Below, one piece after another: positions 25,066 to 34,678 of a stretch of 64,000 nt of DNA. Each line of letters begins with the position of its first letter. Position 1 is the first letter of the stretch. The translations under genes were made by a program, and so were the position numbers. The notes under the pieces were generated by a model. It worked only from the letters and a program-made list of their open reading frames with translations, made no database searches and was not told the DNA's origin. Source of the DNA: Gillisia sp. (GTDB lineage Bacteria > Bacteroidota > Bacteroidia > Flavobacteriales > Flavobacteriaceae); the NCBI GenBank assembly GCA_024635655.1, contig JAGXIL010000019.1:1-64000 (forward strand), given 5' to 3'.

Positions 25066-27537
25066 CTATTTTTCCCACTGAAGCAACATCCGTTTGATGC
25101 GATCTTCCAGTTTTTCTGAAGATAATTTTTCCCGAAGCCTGTCGGTAATGATTGGAAATGAGAACGGAGTAGGTTTTTTACAGGCTTTCCACAGGATCTT
25201 CTGCCTGGAGATCCTTTCCAATGCCAGCCGTAAACGGCCTTCTTCCAGCTGATGTTCAAATGTTTCCCTGAAAGCCTGCAGGAATAACAAATTGTCGGGT
25301 TCATAATCCCGAAATACACTAAACAGCAACTGCGAATTTGCCTGCAGGTGTTTGCTCTTGATAAGTTTATTGGGAAAACCTGTAAACACCATCCCGGCGA
25401 TAACGGCAATATCTCGAAATTTTCGCCTTGCCATTTCGGTTGCATTTAAACTATTGTTGAGATCATCCATCAGGTAAGCGGGAGAAAACAGGTCATTATC
25501 CAGCACTTGCTGCATATCGATTTCCTGGTCGCTGAGGAGCTCAAATCCATAATCGTTAAAGGCGAGGGTAAAACTGATGGGGGATAACAAACTTATTCGA
25601 TAAGCGAGCAGACTGCTTAAAGCTTCGTGGACAAACCTACCTTCAAAAGGATAAAAAATGGCGTGGTAACCCTCCCGCGTTTTAAAGGTTTCAATAAGAA
25701 ATTCATCCTTACCGGGAATAATAGATTCCCGCTGCTGCCGCTCAAAGATGGGCTGTAATGCTTTGAGCTCTAAAGATCCTCCCCCGCCTGATTCTGCCGA
25801 TTCCCGGGCTGCGTACATTTCAGCCCGAAGCAGCTCACTCATCTGTGCCGAAAATCCCATCCTTCCGCCCATCCAGCTGGGAACTTTAGAATTTTTCTTC
25901 TTCGAGGGCCGCACCAGCACCTGCATCCCTTTGATCCTGGCCAGTTCAAGGTTTCTTCCTGCAAAAGTAAAAGCATCTCCGGGAGCTAATTTGGATATGA
26001 ACCACTCTTCAATGGTACCTATATACCCGCCGCTCATATATTTCACACTCAACATCGCATCGCTAACAATAGTCCCTATTTGCAGCCGGTGCCGCATGGC
26101 TACCCCGCGATCATTTACTTTGAACAAGCCATTCTCTTCTATTTCAACTTTTTTGTATTCATCGTAAGCCTGAAGGCTCTGACTTCCTTTGGTCACAAAA
26201 TTGAGCAGCCATTTCCACTGTTCATCTGTTATTCCCTGGAAGCAGAAGGTAGATTTGATCTCGGGATAAATATCCTTCGGAAAAAAACCGTTGGAAACGG
26301 CGAGGGTAGTTAAATACTGCACCAAAACATCAAAACTTAGTAAGTACGGAATGCGATCTTCAACTACCGTTTCCTTTACCGCTTTTTGCAGTGCTGAAGC
26401 TTCTATAAGTTCTATGGCATGGGTTGGTAAAAAGTAAATAACACTTTCTTTCCCCGGCTGATGGCCGCTTCGCCCAGCCCGCTGAATAAATCGGGCCACC
26501 CCCTTAGGCCCGCCGATTTGAATAATAGTTTCTACCGGAGCAAAGTCAACTCCAAGATCCAGACTGGAAGTACACACGACGGCTTTAAGGCTTTCATTAC
26601 GTATCGCCTGTTCTACCCAAAGCCGGGTTTCCTTGTTGATACTTCCATGGTGCATCGCCACCTCCCCGGCAAATTCAGGATATTTATGCATTAGTTTTTG
26701 AAACCACAATTCACATTGTGAGCGGGTATTGGTGAAAAGTAAAGTGGTCTTAGAATTTCGAATAATTGGCACCACCTCATCAATAAGATGCATCCCCAAA
26801 TGTCCGCGCCAGGGAAATTTTTCCATTTTCTCGGGAATGATGGATCGCACCGTGATCTTCTTATTAAGATTGGCCCTTATTAATTCCGAATTTTTAAAAG
26901 CATCAGAACCTGTCCCAAGCAATACTTCCCGGGCCTCCTGAAGATTTCCGATAGTTGCCGAAATTCCCCAAATCTTCAATTTCTTTGAAACAGTCTTTAA
27001 CCTGGATAGCCCCAGCTCCACCTGAACCCCGCGTTTTGTTCCCAGCAGTTCGTGCCACTCGTCAATAATTATCGCGTTAAGACCCTTAAAAGTCTTATCG
27101 TATTCTTTGGAAGACAACAGCAGCTGCAGACTTTCGGGCGTGGTGATCAAGAGATCGGGCATTGATTTTTTCTGAGCCGCCCGGTCTTTCATAGAAGTAT
27201 CGCCTGTTCTTATTCCTACTGTCAATTGTGTTCCCATCTCTTCCGCAAATCGGCTTGCTGCGTGTTCAATTTCAACAGAAAGCGCCCGCAGCGGTGTGAT
27301 CCAAATCGCTTTTAGCCCTTTTTTGTGTTTGGTCTTGTAATCAGGATTGTTCTTAATGTACTCCAACACAACCGGGATCCATAAAGCATAGGTTTTTCCG
27401 CTTCCCGTAGGCGCGTTCAGAAGCCCGTGCTTTCCTTTAAAATAATCCTTCCATGTTTGTTTTTGAAAAGCAAAAGGCTTCCACCCCTGCCCCTCAAACC
27501 AGGATTCTGCTAATTTTATAAGTTGTGTTTGGTTCAT
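25066..27537 (-). CDS. Ligase-associated DNA damage response DEXH-box helicase (Lhr-like)
   Basis: An 823-residue superfamily 2 helicase of the Lhr group. Motif I is NAPTGSGKTYALWIP (about 40-54), motif II is DEWH in IIDEWHELLGTKRGVQ, motif III SATIGN, and motif VI RFIQRAGRSGHQPGK; the Lhr-type winged-helix and C-terminal region follow. In this family the gene is always next to an ATP-dependent ligase, an MBL exonuclease and PdeM, as here. Proposed to act in repair of DNA ends or crosslinks together with them. Confidence 0.93.
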   Translation of the reverse strand: MNQTQLIKLAESWFEGQGWKPFAFQKQTWKDYFKGKHGLLNAPTGSGKTYALWIPVVLEYIKNNPDYKTKHKKGLKAIWITPLRALSVEIEHAASRFAEEMGTQLTVGIRTGDTSMKDRAAQKKSMPDLLITTPESLQLLLSSKEYDKTFKGLNAIIIDEWHELLGTKRGVQVELGLSRLKTVSKKLKIWGISATIGNLQEAREVLLGTGSDAFKNSELIRANLNKKITVRSIIPEKMEKFPWRGHLGMHLIDEVVPIIRNSKTTLLFTNTRSQCELWFQKLMHKYPEFAGEVAMHHGSINKETRLWVEQAIRNESLKAVVCTSSLDLGVDFAPVETIIQIGGPKGVARFIQRAGRSGHQPGKESVIYFLPTHAIELIEASALQKAVKETVVEDRIPYLLSFDVLVQYLTTLAVSNGFFPKDIYPEIKSTFCFQGITDEQWKWLLNFVTKGSQSLQAYDEYKKVEIEENGLFKVNDRGVAMRHRLQIGTIVSDAMLSVKYMSGGYIGTIEEWFISKLAPGDAFTFAGRNLELARIKGMQVLVRPSKKKNSKVPSWMGGRMGFSAQMSELLRAEMYAARESAESGGGGSLELKALQPIFERQQRESIIPGKDEFLIETFKTREGYHAIFYPFEGRFVHEALSSLLAYRISLLSPISFTLAFNDYGFELLSDQEIDMQQVLDNDLFSPAYLMDDLNNSLNATEMARRKFRDIAVIAGMVFTGFPNKLIKSKHLQANSQLLFSVFRDYEPDNLLFLQAFRETFEHQLEEGRLRLALERISRQKILWKACKKPTPFSFPIITDRLREKLSSEKLEDRIKRMLLQWEK

Positions 27538-27546
27538 TTGATTTTT

Positions 27547-27890
27547 TAAAAGCTCCCCTCCTTTTTTTAAGAAGGGGTGGCCGCTTTAGCGGGCGGGGTG
27601 GTTGCGCGAAATAATTTTCTTGTTACCTCTAATTTCAAGAGTATATTTTTTTAGATACTATTGATATTATCCTTAAAAACACATTTCAACTAACCAAGTA
27701 ACCCTTCCGTCTTGAGCGGTAAGACGATTGAATTTCAATATTATTCCGACCCGCTCAATCCACCTTCCCTTGAAAAAGGGAAGGAGCCGGTACTTTTTTC
27801 TATTTGAATTAAGTCGCTCATTAGCACAATTTAAAAGCTCCCATCCTTATTCAAGGAGGGGTGGCCGCTTTAGCGGACGGGGTGGTTGCG
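27547..27890. repeat. Pair of direct 60-bp repeats with a central hairpin, inside the repair operon
   Basis: 27547-27607 and 27832-27890 both read TAAAAGCTCC, C/A-TCC, AAG(A/G)(A/G)GGGGTGG, CCGCTTTAGCGG, (G)CGGGGTGGTTGCG. Each contains the small hairpin CCGC-TTTA-GCGG. Between them is CCTTCCCTT-GAAA-AAGGGAAGG (27763-27784), a 9-bp stem. The 360-base gap between ligase and helicase genes holds no open frame, so the operon is interrupted only by this repeat pair. Confidence 0.75.
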
Positions 27891-27897
27891 TGATAAT

Positions 27898-29502
27898 TTA
27901 TTGAATCAACCCCTTCAAATCCTCCAGCGTATTAGCATCTTCTATCTTCTTATCCTGCCTCCACCTCAGGATCCTTGGAAATCTTGTGGCTACTCCGCTT
28001 TTGTGTCTTTTTGATTCTGCTACTCCTTCAAAGGCTATTTCGAAAACGTGATGGGGTACCACACTTCGCACCGGGCCGAATCGCTCCAGGGTGTTCTTTT
28101 TGATCCAGGCATCTACTTTTCTGAACTCCGCATCTGTTAATCCTGAATAGGCTTTGGCGAAAGTAACCAGCTCTTTTTTCTCCTCATCCCATAGTCCGAA
28201 GGTGTAATCGGTAAAAAGGTTGGTGCGGCGGCCGTGGCCTCGCATAGCGTATGTAAGCACGGCATCTATAGTGAGCGGGGCTACCTTCCACTTCCACCAG
28301 TCCCCCTTTTTCCGGCCGACGAGATACGGGGAATCCAGGCGCTTCAGCATTAATCCTTCCGAGCGTTCTTCGCGGGCACGGTCTCTTTCAGCAGCCACTT
28401 CATCCCAATTTTGAAAGGATATGGTTTCTGAAAGATGCAACGGAAAATCATCTCCGGCCATTTCTGCACTTACTTCAGAATACAATTTTTCTAAGATCTT
28501 CCTTCTTTCCGCGTAAGCGAGTACACGGATATCCTTTGCTTCCCATTCCAGGATATCATAGGCTTTCAGGATCACCGGAGTTTTTTTCAGCAGGGCCTTA
28601 GAGACCGTTTTTCGGCCTATTCGGGTTTGCAGGTCATTGAAGGTGCCTATTTCCTCCTCTATATATGGCAGGATCTCCCCGTCAAGCACGGTGCCATTGG
28701 GAATTGCCTTTACAAATGCCTCAAATTCGGGATATTTATCGGTTACCAGCTCCTCGCCACGGCTCCACACAAATAGTTCATTGTTGCGAATGATCACCTG
28801 TGAACGAATGCCGTCCCATTTATGCTCTGCCGTCCATTCCCGTACATCACCCAGGGATTCCACTTCTCCTTCAATGGCATAGGCAAGGTAAAACGGGTAA
28901 GGTTTTGACAGGTAGTCCTCTTCATTCTCCTCCAGAACCAGTTGGGTGAATGTGATCCTTTCCGGATCCCAATTACCCATGAGCTTATAGGCCAAAATAT
29001 CTTCTTCTATTCCTGTGGCTTTAGACAGGGCCCGGGTCATCAATTTTTGACTCACTCCAATCCTGAAACTTCCGGTTATGAGCTTACTGAAAACAAACCT
29101 TTCATAATAGTTAAGCAGCTTCCAGTTCTCAAACAAATATTCTTTCTTCTCTTCATCTGTTCGGGTTTTGAGGTCTATCATTTCCTCCAGAAACTGGGTT
29201 AATGTTTTCTCTGAGTTGGCTTCTGATACAGGGATCACCAACGCAATGGTTTCCGCCAGATCTCCCACAATGTGATATGATTCCTCAAACAGCCATAACG
29301 GAATATTGGCAAGCTGGGAGGCCCATGTTCGCAATAGCGTAGTATTGACAGGCCTTGGAGGTCTACGATGAGATAATATGGCGATAGCCCAAACCTTGTC
29401 CCTGTCCTGAGCAACTTTAAAATAATCTGTAAGTGCCTCTACTTTTAAGGAGGTTTTATTGGTACTGTCCAGGGTTCTAATAAGCTCTGCAAAATCTCTC
29501 AT
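27898..29502 (-). CDS. ATP-dependent DNA ligase of the ligase-associated DNA damage operon
   Basis: A 534-residue ATP-dependent ligase. The adenylated lysine is K228 in EHKWDGIRSQVI; other nucleotidyltransferase motifs are DGEILPY, FNDLQTRIGRK, RSEGLMLKRLDSPY and WWKWK. An N-terminal DNA-binding domain (1-200) and C-terminal OB-fold (SGLTDAEFRKVDAWIKK) complete the LigB-like layout. Starts 33 bases after the exonuclease stop. Confidence 0.94.
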   Translation of the reverse strand: MRDFAELIRTLDSTNKTSLKVEALTDYFKVAQDRDKVWAIAILSHRRPPRPVNTTLLRTWASQLANIPLWLFEESYHIVGDLAETIALVIPVSEANSEKTLTQFLEEMIDLKTRTDEEKKEYLFENWKLLNYYERFVFSKLITGSFRIGVSQKLMTRALSKATGIEEDILAYKLMGNWDPERITFTQLVLEENEEDYLSKPYPFYLAYAIEGEVESLGDVREWTAEHKWDGIRSQVIIRNNELFVWSRGEELVTDKYPEFEAFVKAIPNGTVLDGEILPYIEEEIGTFNDLQTRIGRKTVSKALLKKTPVILKAYDILEWEAKDIRVLAYAERRKILEKLYSEVSAEMAGDDFPLHLSETISFQNWDEVAAERDRAREERSEGLMLKRLDSPYLVGRKKGDWWKWKVAPLTIDAVLTYAMRGHGRRTNLFTDYTFGLWDEEKKELVTFAKAYSGLTDAEFRKVDAWIKKNTLERFGPVRSVVPHHVFEIAFEGVAESKRHKSGVATRFPRILRWRQDKKIEDANTLEDLKGLIQ

Positions 29503-29535
29503 ATTGTCTTCTCAACCTCCTCCTTGGGTAAAGGT

Positions 29536-30612
29536 TTATTTTTTTGATTTTATACTGTTGATGCTACCGGCTTTTTCCTCATCCGGAACTAAATCATCCA
29601 CACGCTCTACGGTAGCCTCCAGGTCTCCCATCTCGCCTTCATATTGGGTTTCCTCAGTACGGGCGTCATAGCCCTGCTCACCTAAGTACCTGGAAAAAAT
29701 ATCGGTGTACCCGTGGGTGCAGATCACTTTTTCACAACCTGTGGCTTTTATAGAACTTAAAAGACCCTGCCAGTCACAATGATCAGACATTACAAAACCT
29801 TTGTCTATTGCCCTCCTTCTCCTTGCTCCCCGAAAGGTCATCCAGCCACTGGCAGATGCAGTAACATAGGGTACCATTTTCCTTATCCAGGGAGTCCCGT
29901 GGGCACTGGGTGGCGCAAGTACTATGTTTCCTTTTAATTCATCTTTTTTGGTTTCCCTGGTAACACGGGTTGTTTCGGGAAAACTCAATTGAGGCCGAAG
30001 AACTTCTGTCATATTTTCTATCGCACCATGGGTAAATATTTTACCTATAGAGGGATCAAGATGTTTTAATAATCGCTGTGCTTTACCCAGGGAGTATCCA
30101 AAAAGTATGGATGTGCGTCCATCTTCCTTGTTTCCCTGCCACCATTCATTAATTTCAGAAATCACCTGTTGCTGCGGGAGCCATTTGAACGCGGGAAGTC
30201 CAAATGTGCATTCGGTAATAAAGGTATGGCATTTTACTACTTCGTAAGGCACGGCAACACCATCATCTTCAGTTTTATAATCCCCGGTAAAAACCCATAT
30301 CTCTCCTTTATATTCTACCCTGATCTGGGAAGAGCCTATAATATGTCCCGCCGGGTGAAATGAAAAAGTGACTTCATTGATCGTGAATGTTTCATTCCAT
30401 TCCTTTCCTGCGACCTCAATATCCCCAAGACGATGTTTAATTATAGGAACATTGGAATGATGGGTGATATATTTTTTATGGCCCCAGCGGGAATGGTCGG
30501 CATGGCCGTGGGAGATAATCGCATGATCAACAGGTTTCCAGGGATCAAGATAAACGTTGGCCTGGGCGCAGTAAATTCCATTTTCATTAAAAGCGAGGAG
30601 CGGAGTATTCAT
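29536..30612 (-). CDS. Ligase-associated DNA damage response exonuclease (metallo-beta-lactamase fold)
   Basis: First gene of the repair operon. The 358-residue protein has the metal-binding HGHADH motif (residues 35-40), further ligands in FHPAGHIIGSSQI and TGDYK, and the beta-CASP signature seen in SNM1/Pso2-type nucleases, ending with SDHCDWQGLLSSI and CTHGYTDIFSRYLGE. SNM1-type enzymes trim DNA ends and process crosslinks. No upstream gene on this strand for more than a kilobase, so the operon promoter must lie between 30613 and 30770. Confidence 0.92.
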   Translation of the reverse strand: MNTPLLAFNENGIYCAQANVYLDPWKPVDHAIISHGHADHSRWGHKKYITHHSNVPIIKHRLGDIEVAGKEWNETFTINEVTFSFHPAGHIIGSSQIRVEYKGEIWVFTGDYKTEDDGVAVPYEVVKCHTFITECTFGLPAFKWLPQQQVISEINEWWQGNKEDGRTSILFGYSLGKAQRLLKHLDPSIGKIFTHGAIENMTEVLRPQLSFPETTRVTRETKKDELKGNIVLAPPSAHGTPWIRKMVPYVTASASGWMTFRGARRRRAIDKGFVMSDHCDWQGLLSSIKATGCEKVICTHGYTDIFSRYLGEQGYDARTEETQYEGEMGDLEATVERVDDLVPDEEKAGSINSIKSKK

Positions 30613-30714
30613 TCAGTTTAAATATGCTCTGAAATTAAGGAAATAACCAAGTAATATAAAGTGATTAAGAAAAGATTAGCGATTGTAAAAGCTTACAAAT
30701 CCTGATCATTATCA

Positions 30715-30745
30715 TTGAATTGCTATCTTGTCTAAGTTAATTTTG
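30715..30745 (+). promoter_or_regulatory. Bacteroidetes-type promoter of the TerB-like gene
   Basis: TTG (30715-30717), exactly 20 bases, TAATTTTG (30738-30745): a full match to the TTG-N20-TAnnTTTG consensus. The start codon is 25 bases downstream. Confidence 0.55.
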
Positions 30746-30769
30746 TGGAATAAATTTAAATTTAAAACC

Positions 30770-31192
30770 ATGGCAATATCAGATCTTTACGGTACCGGGG
30801 AGCATCTTAGGAACCTGGGACATTTTGCAGCTTTAGTGAGTCTTGCAACTGTTGATGGCGAATTAAACAAACACGAAACAGAATTATTAAAACGCTTTGC
30901 TCATAAACTCAATATAAGTGAAGAAGAATATTCAAGAATTCTTGAAAAACCCACAGATTATCCCATCCATCCCAATAACACATATGAAGGAAGGCTGGAG
31001 AGGTTGCATGACTTGTTCGCCATCATATATTCAGATGCTGAAGTTGACCAGGATGAGATAGGGTTGTTGCGAAAATATGCCATAGCCATTGGTTTTTCTG
31101 CGTCTACCGCTGAAAAGCTTATTAAACGATCCATACAGATCTTTAGCGGGAAAATAAGTTTTGAAGATTACCAGTGCCTTCTGGACCGTTAA
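30770..31192 (+). CDS. TerB-like (tellurite-resistance TerB fold) protein
   Basis: A 140-residue all-helical protein. ALVSLATVDGELNKHETELL and LFAIIYSDAEVDQDEIGLL are the two acidic loop-helix repeats typical of the TerB fold, where aspartates and glutamates can bind metal. No membrane segment. ATG at 30770 used; the frame is open 14 codons upstream from TTG. The name refers to the fold, not to proven tellurite resistance. Stops three bases before the end of the convergent fbp gene. Confidence 0.75.
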   Translation: MAISDLYGTGEHLRNLGHFAALVSLATVDGELNKHETELLKRFAHKLNISEEEYSRILEKPTDYPIHPNNTYEGRLERLHDLFAIIYSDAEVDQDEIGLLRKYAIAIGFSASTAEKLIKRSIQIFSGKISFEDYQCLLDR

Positions 31193-31195
31193 TTA

Positions 31196-32206
31196 TTAAT
31201 CTCCATATTGGGCCATAAATTCTTCAGCTTTTTCTACCATCCTGGTGCTGCCGCAAAAGAAAGGCACGCGTTGATGCAATTCTTCGGGTTTGATTTCAAG
31301 GATCCGTTTAAATCCATCTGTGGCTTTTCCACCGGCCTGCTCTACAATAAATGCCATGGGATTGCATTCATACAGTAATCGCAATTTCCCGTTCGTGGCT
31401 TTAGAGCTTTTTGGATAAATGAATATCCCACCCTTGATCATATTCCGGTGAATGTCACTAACCATGGAACCTATATATCTTGATGTGTAGGGACGATCTT
31501 CTTTTTCCTCCTGGCAATATTTGATATAGTCTTTCACTCCCTGCGGAAAATGCACATAGTTTCCTTCATTTATAGAATATATCTTTCCGGTTGTTGGAAT
31601 TTTCATATCTGGATGTGATAAATACCAGGATCCAAGAGCCGGATTCAGTGTGAAACCATTAACTCCGTTTCCGGTGGTATAGACCAGCATGGTAGAGGTT
31701 CCGTAAATGATATAACCTGCAGCTACCTGATTGTTCCCCGCCTGCAAAAAATCATCTTTGGTCACCGGTGTTCCTATTGGGGAGACTCTGCGGTAGATCG
31801 AAAAAATCGTACCTACAGAAACATTGACATCTATGTTTGAACTTCCGTCAAGAGGATCAATAAGAACAACATATTTATTTTGATGATCTCTGTCGCAACC
31901 GGCAATGGTAATAAAATCATCGTTCTCTTCAGAAGCGATCCCGCAAACAATTTCCCTGTTGGTAAGGGTTTGAATAAAGGTTTCATTTGCCATAACATCC
32001 AGCTTTTGCTGATCTTCTCCCTGAATGTTTGTCTCGCCATAACCGCCAATAATATCTACAAGCCCGGCCTTATTCACTTCATGGTTTACCACCTTTGCGG
32101 CTAAACGCAAGGAGTTTATCAATCGGGATAATTCTCCCGAAGAATAGGCAAAATCGGCCTGATTTTCAATTATAAACTCACCTAAGGTCTGATTTCTTTT
32201 GGGCAT
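31196..32206 (-). CDS. fbp: Fructose-1,6-bisphosphatase, class I
   Basis: A 336-residue gluconeogenic phosphatase. Signatures: IASEEND (metal ligands), [20 protein letters not shown] (about 110-130), and the substrate-binding region near [22 protein letters not shown]. Length is normal. ATG at 32206 is preferred; the frame is open 13 codons upstream with a TTG. Divergent from the GNAT genes. Cytoplasmic. Confidence 0.96.
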   Translation of the reverse strand: MPKRNQTLGEFIIENQADFAYSSGELSRLINSLRLAAKVVNHEVNKAGLVDIIGGYGETNIQGEDQQKLDVMANETFIQTLTNREIVCGIASEENDDFITIAGCDRDHQNKYVVLIDPLDGSSNIDVNVSVGTIFSIYRRVSPIGTPVTKDDFLQAGNNQVAAGYIIYGTSTMLVYTTGNGVNGFTLNPALGSWYLSHPDMKIPTTGKIYSINEGNYVHFPQGVKDYIKYCQEEKEDRPYTSRYIGSMVSDIHRNMIKGGIFIYPKSSKATNGKLRLLYECNPMAFIVEQAGGKATDGFKRILEIKPEELHQRVPFFCGSTRMVEKAEEFMAQYGD

Positions 32207-32322
32207 TTTATTGGTTTCTTTATTTGTGGCGGTAAAAATATTCAAAATTAATAAGGTACTATAACGTTTTCGTGATTTATATAAGTTTGAGGTTCCTTAT
32301 TTTTGAAACAATTAACAGATGT

Positions 32323-32805
32323 ATGGAAAACGTTATAAGAAAATCAAACAAAGAAGATCTTCCTCAGATCCTGGAACTCATTAAAGAATTGGCCGAATTT
32401 GAAAAGGAGCCCGATGCCGTGGAGGTCACTCTGCAGGATCTGGAAAAGGAAGGTTTTGGGGAGCAGCCTTTATTTACCTGCTTCGTCGCAGAAGTAAAGG
32501 GGAAAATAGAAGGAATGGCTTTGTGTTATTTCAGGTATTCTACCTGGAAAGGCCGCACGGTTCATTTGGAAGATCTCATAGTCCGGGAACAAAAACGAGG
32601 TACCGGCCTGGGAAGTGCTCTCTATAAAAAGGTAATAGAATACGCACTGGAACAGGGAGTAAAACGCTGCGAATGGGTAGTGCTGGACTGGAATCAGCCC
32701 GCCATAGATTTTTATAAACGCAGCGGGGCTACTGTTTTTGAAAACTGGAATACGGTGCAAATGAATGAAACAGCAATGAAAAACCTCCTGGGGAAACCAT
32801 TGTAA
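32323..32805 (+). CDS. GNAT N-acetyltransferase, diamine acetyltransferase-like (first of a tandem pair)
   Basis: A 160-residue GNAT protein with the acetyl-CoA loop REQKRGTGLGSALYKKVIEY (about 87-106), preceded by STWKGRTVHLEDLIV and followed by WVVLDWNQPAIDFYKRSGA. The TWKGRT..LED and LDWNQxAxxxY words are those of eukaryotic and bacterial spermidine/diamine acetyltransferases. The substrate is inferred only. ATG 32323 chosen; the frame is open 17 codons upstream. Next gene starts 82 bases on and is a paralogue. Confidence 0.85.
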   Translation: MENVIRKSNKEDLPQILELIKELAEFEKEPDAVEVTLQDLEKEGFGEQPLFTCFVAEVKGKIEGMALCYFRYSTWKGRTVHLEDLIVREQKRGTGLGSALYKKVIEYALEQGVKRCEWVVLDWNQPAIDFYKRSGATVFENWNTVQMNETAMKNLLGKPL

Positions 32806-32887
32806 ACATTTCTTTAAGTTCTTCTTGACCCGGGAATCAATTTGTATTGCTAAATTTGCTTGAAAGGCCTGAGAAAAAACAGAAAAT

Positions 32888-33361
32888 ATGGAATTTACAA
32901 TCAGACAAGCAGAAAGAAAAGATATGCCACAGGTTCTTGATTTGATCAAAGAATTGGCGGCTTATGAAAATGCTTCAGATGAAGTAGAGATTGAAGTGAA
33001 AGATCTTGAAAAAGAAGGTTTTGACGAAGGAAATTTTAAATGCTTTGTTGCCGATGTCAACGGAAAAATTGAAGGTATGGCATTAGTCTATTTCAGGTTT
33101 TCTACCTGGAAAGGCCGGACTGTACACCTGGAAGACCTTATTGTACGGGAGTCTATGCGGGGCACCGGACTTGGAGGTGCTCTTTATCGGAAAGTCGTGG
33201 AATATGGCCATGAAAATGGGGTACGACGTGTGGAATGGGTAGTTTCAGAAGGCAACAAGAACGCTATTGAATTTTACGAAAACACCGGTGCCGACATTAA
33301 AAAGAATTGGTTTACAGTACATATGGATGAACGGGGAATTCAGAAGAATATCAAAAAATAA
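32888..33361 (+). CDS. GNAT N-acetyltransferase (second of a tandem pair)
   Basis: A 157-residue paralogue of the preceding gene: the same STWKGRTVHLEDLIVRE and RGTGLGGALYRKVVEYGHENG blocks in the same places. The LDWNQ word of the first copy has become SEGNKNAIEFYENTGA, so the substrate pocket may have changed. Ends two bases before the aspartate kinase ATG. A TAAATTTG box at 32851-32858 may belong to its promoter. Confidence 0.85.
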   Translation: MEFTIRQAERKDMPQVLDLIKELAAYENASDEVEIEVKDLEKEGFDEGNFKCFVADVNGKIEGMALVYFRFSTWKGRTVHLEDLIVRESMRGTGLGGALYRKVVEYGHENGVRRVEWVVSEGNKNAIEFYENTGADIKKNWFTVHMDERGIQKNIKK

Positions 33362-33363
33362 CT

Positions 33364-34617
33364 ATGGAAATATTTAAATTTGGAGGAGCCTCGGTCAAAG
33401 ATGCTGCTTCAGTTAAAAATGTATTTCAGGTATTAAAAACTACTGGATTTCAAAATAAGGTCGTGGTAATTTCGGCCATGGGAAAAATGACCAATGCTTT
33501 TGAAGTGGTTGTAAAGCAATATCTCCTGCAGGGCGAAATTCCCCAAGAAAGTCTTTCCGAAGTAAAAGAATACCACCTGGAGCTGGTTTCAGAACTTTTT
33601 AACTCGCAGCACTCTCCCGTCTTTAAAATTATTGAAACATTGTTCACGGAACTGGAGAATTTCATAAGTCATAACAAATCTACCCAATATGACTTTGTTT
33701 ATGATCAAATTGTATGCTACGGGGAGTTGGCTTCCTCAACCATAGTGAGTGAATATTTAAAGCAACAGGATATTTCCCATGAATGGCTTGATGCGCGGAT
33801 GCTTATTAAAACCAACAGCACATATCGCGATGCCTCAGTAAACTGGATAGAGACGCAGGAAAAAATTGCAGCCGCCGTGAAACCTGGAAAATTGTACCTC
33901 ACCCAGGGATTTATAGCTTCAGATCCCAATAATTTCACCACCACCCTTGGCAGGGAAGGAAGTGATTATACGGCTGCTATTTTTGCCTATTGTCTCAATG
34001 CCGCAAAGGTGATTATTTGGAAAGATGTTCCCGGGGTGCTGAATGCAGATCCCAGGGTATTTGAAAATCCGCAGTTATTGAACCAGATCTCTTATGAAGA
34101 AGCCATTGAACTTGCATTTTTTGGAGCTTCTGTGATTCACCCAAAGACACTTCAACCCTTGCAGCGTAAGGAGATCCCTTTGTACGTTAAATCTTTCATA
34201 GATCCTGAAGGGGCCGGGACAGCTGTTAGCAAAGGTCAGCCTCTGATTCCGGCAGTGCCCTGTTTTATTGTCAAGAAAGACCAGGTTTTAATTTCTTTAT
34301 CTACCCTGGACTTTTCGTTTATGGTAGAGGAAAATATTAGTGAGATCTTCAGGTTATTTCATCAATATCAAATGAAAGTGGATCTCATCCAAAATTCTGC
34401 CATAAGTTTTGCAGTGTGTGTAGATAACAGGTTCAATAATCTTGAAAAACTTATTCAGCATTTAAAAGCCAGGTTCAAGGTGAGTTTTATACCCGGGGTC
34501 TCGCTATACACCATCAGGCATTTTAATGATGCTGCTTTAAAAACTTTGGAAAAAGATAAAGATATTTTGCTGAAGCAGGTTATGCAAAACACAGTACAAT
34601 TGGTTTCCAGGGAATAG
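33364..34617 (+). CDS. Aspartate kinase
   Basis: Phosphorylates aspartate, the first step to lysine, threonine and methionine. The 417-residue protein has FKFGGASVKDAASVKNV at the start, TTLGREGSDYTAAIFAYCLN (about 195-214) and KDVPGVLNADPR in the kinase domain, then a C-terminal ACT-like regulatory region (from about 310). It is monofunctional: no homoserine dehydrogenase is attached. Starts two bases after the second GNAT gene. Confidence 0.93.
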   Translation: MEIFKFGGASVKDAASVKNVFQVLKTTGFQNKVVVISAMGKMTNAFEVVVKQYLLQGEIPQESLSEVKEYHLELVSELFNSQHSPVFKIIETLFTELENFISHNKSTQYDFVYDQIVCYGELASSTIVSEYLKQQDISHEWLDARMLIKTNSTYRDASVNWIETQEKIAAAVKPGKLYLTQGFIASDPNNFTTTLGREGSDYTAAIFAYCLNAAKVIIWKDVPGVLNADPRVFENPQLLNQISYEEAIELAFFGASVIHPKTLQPLQRKEIPLYVKSFIDPEGAGTAVSKGQPLIPAVPCFIVKKDQVLISLSTLDFSFMVEENISEIFRLFHQYQMKVDLIQNSAISFAVCVDNRFNNLEKLIQHLKARFKVSFIPGVSLYTIRHFNDAALKTLEKDKDILLKQVMQNTVQLVSRE

Positions 34618-34678
34618 AAGTGACAGAAAGTTTCATTCCCAATTTAATATATTTTAAAAATTAAAATCGAAAACATCA

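Noticed and set aside
25038-25445. 135-codon minus-strand frame overlapping helicase and pdeM
   Set aside because: Lies in another frame of the helicase 3' end, which has full family length; cysteine/tryptophan-rich chance product.
27547-27890. Possible CRISPR-like array
   Set aside because: Only two direct repeats about 225 bases apart, with a different hairpin between them; no regular spacers and no cas genes.
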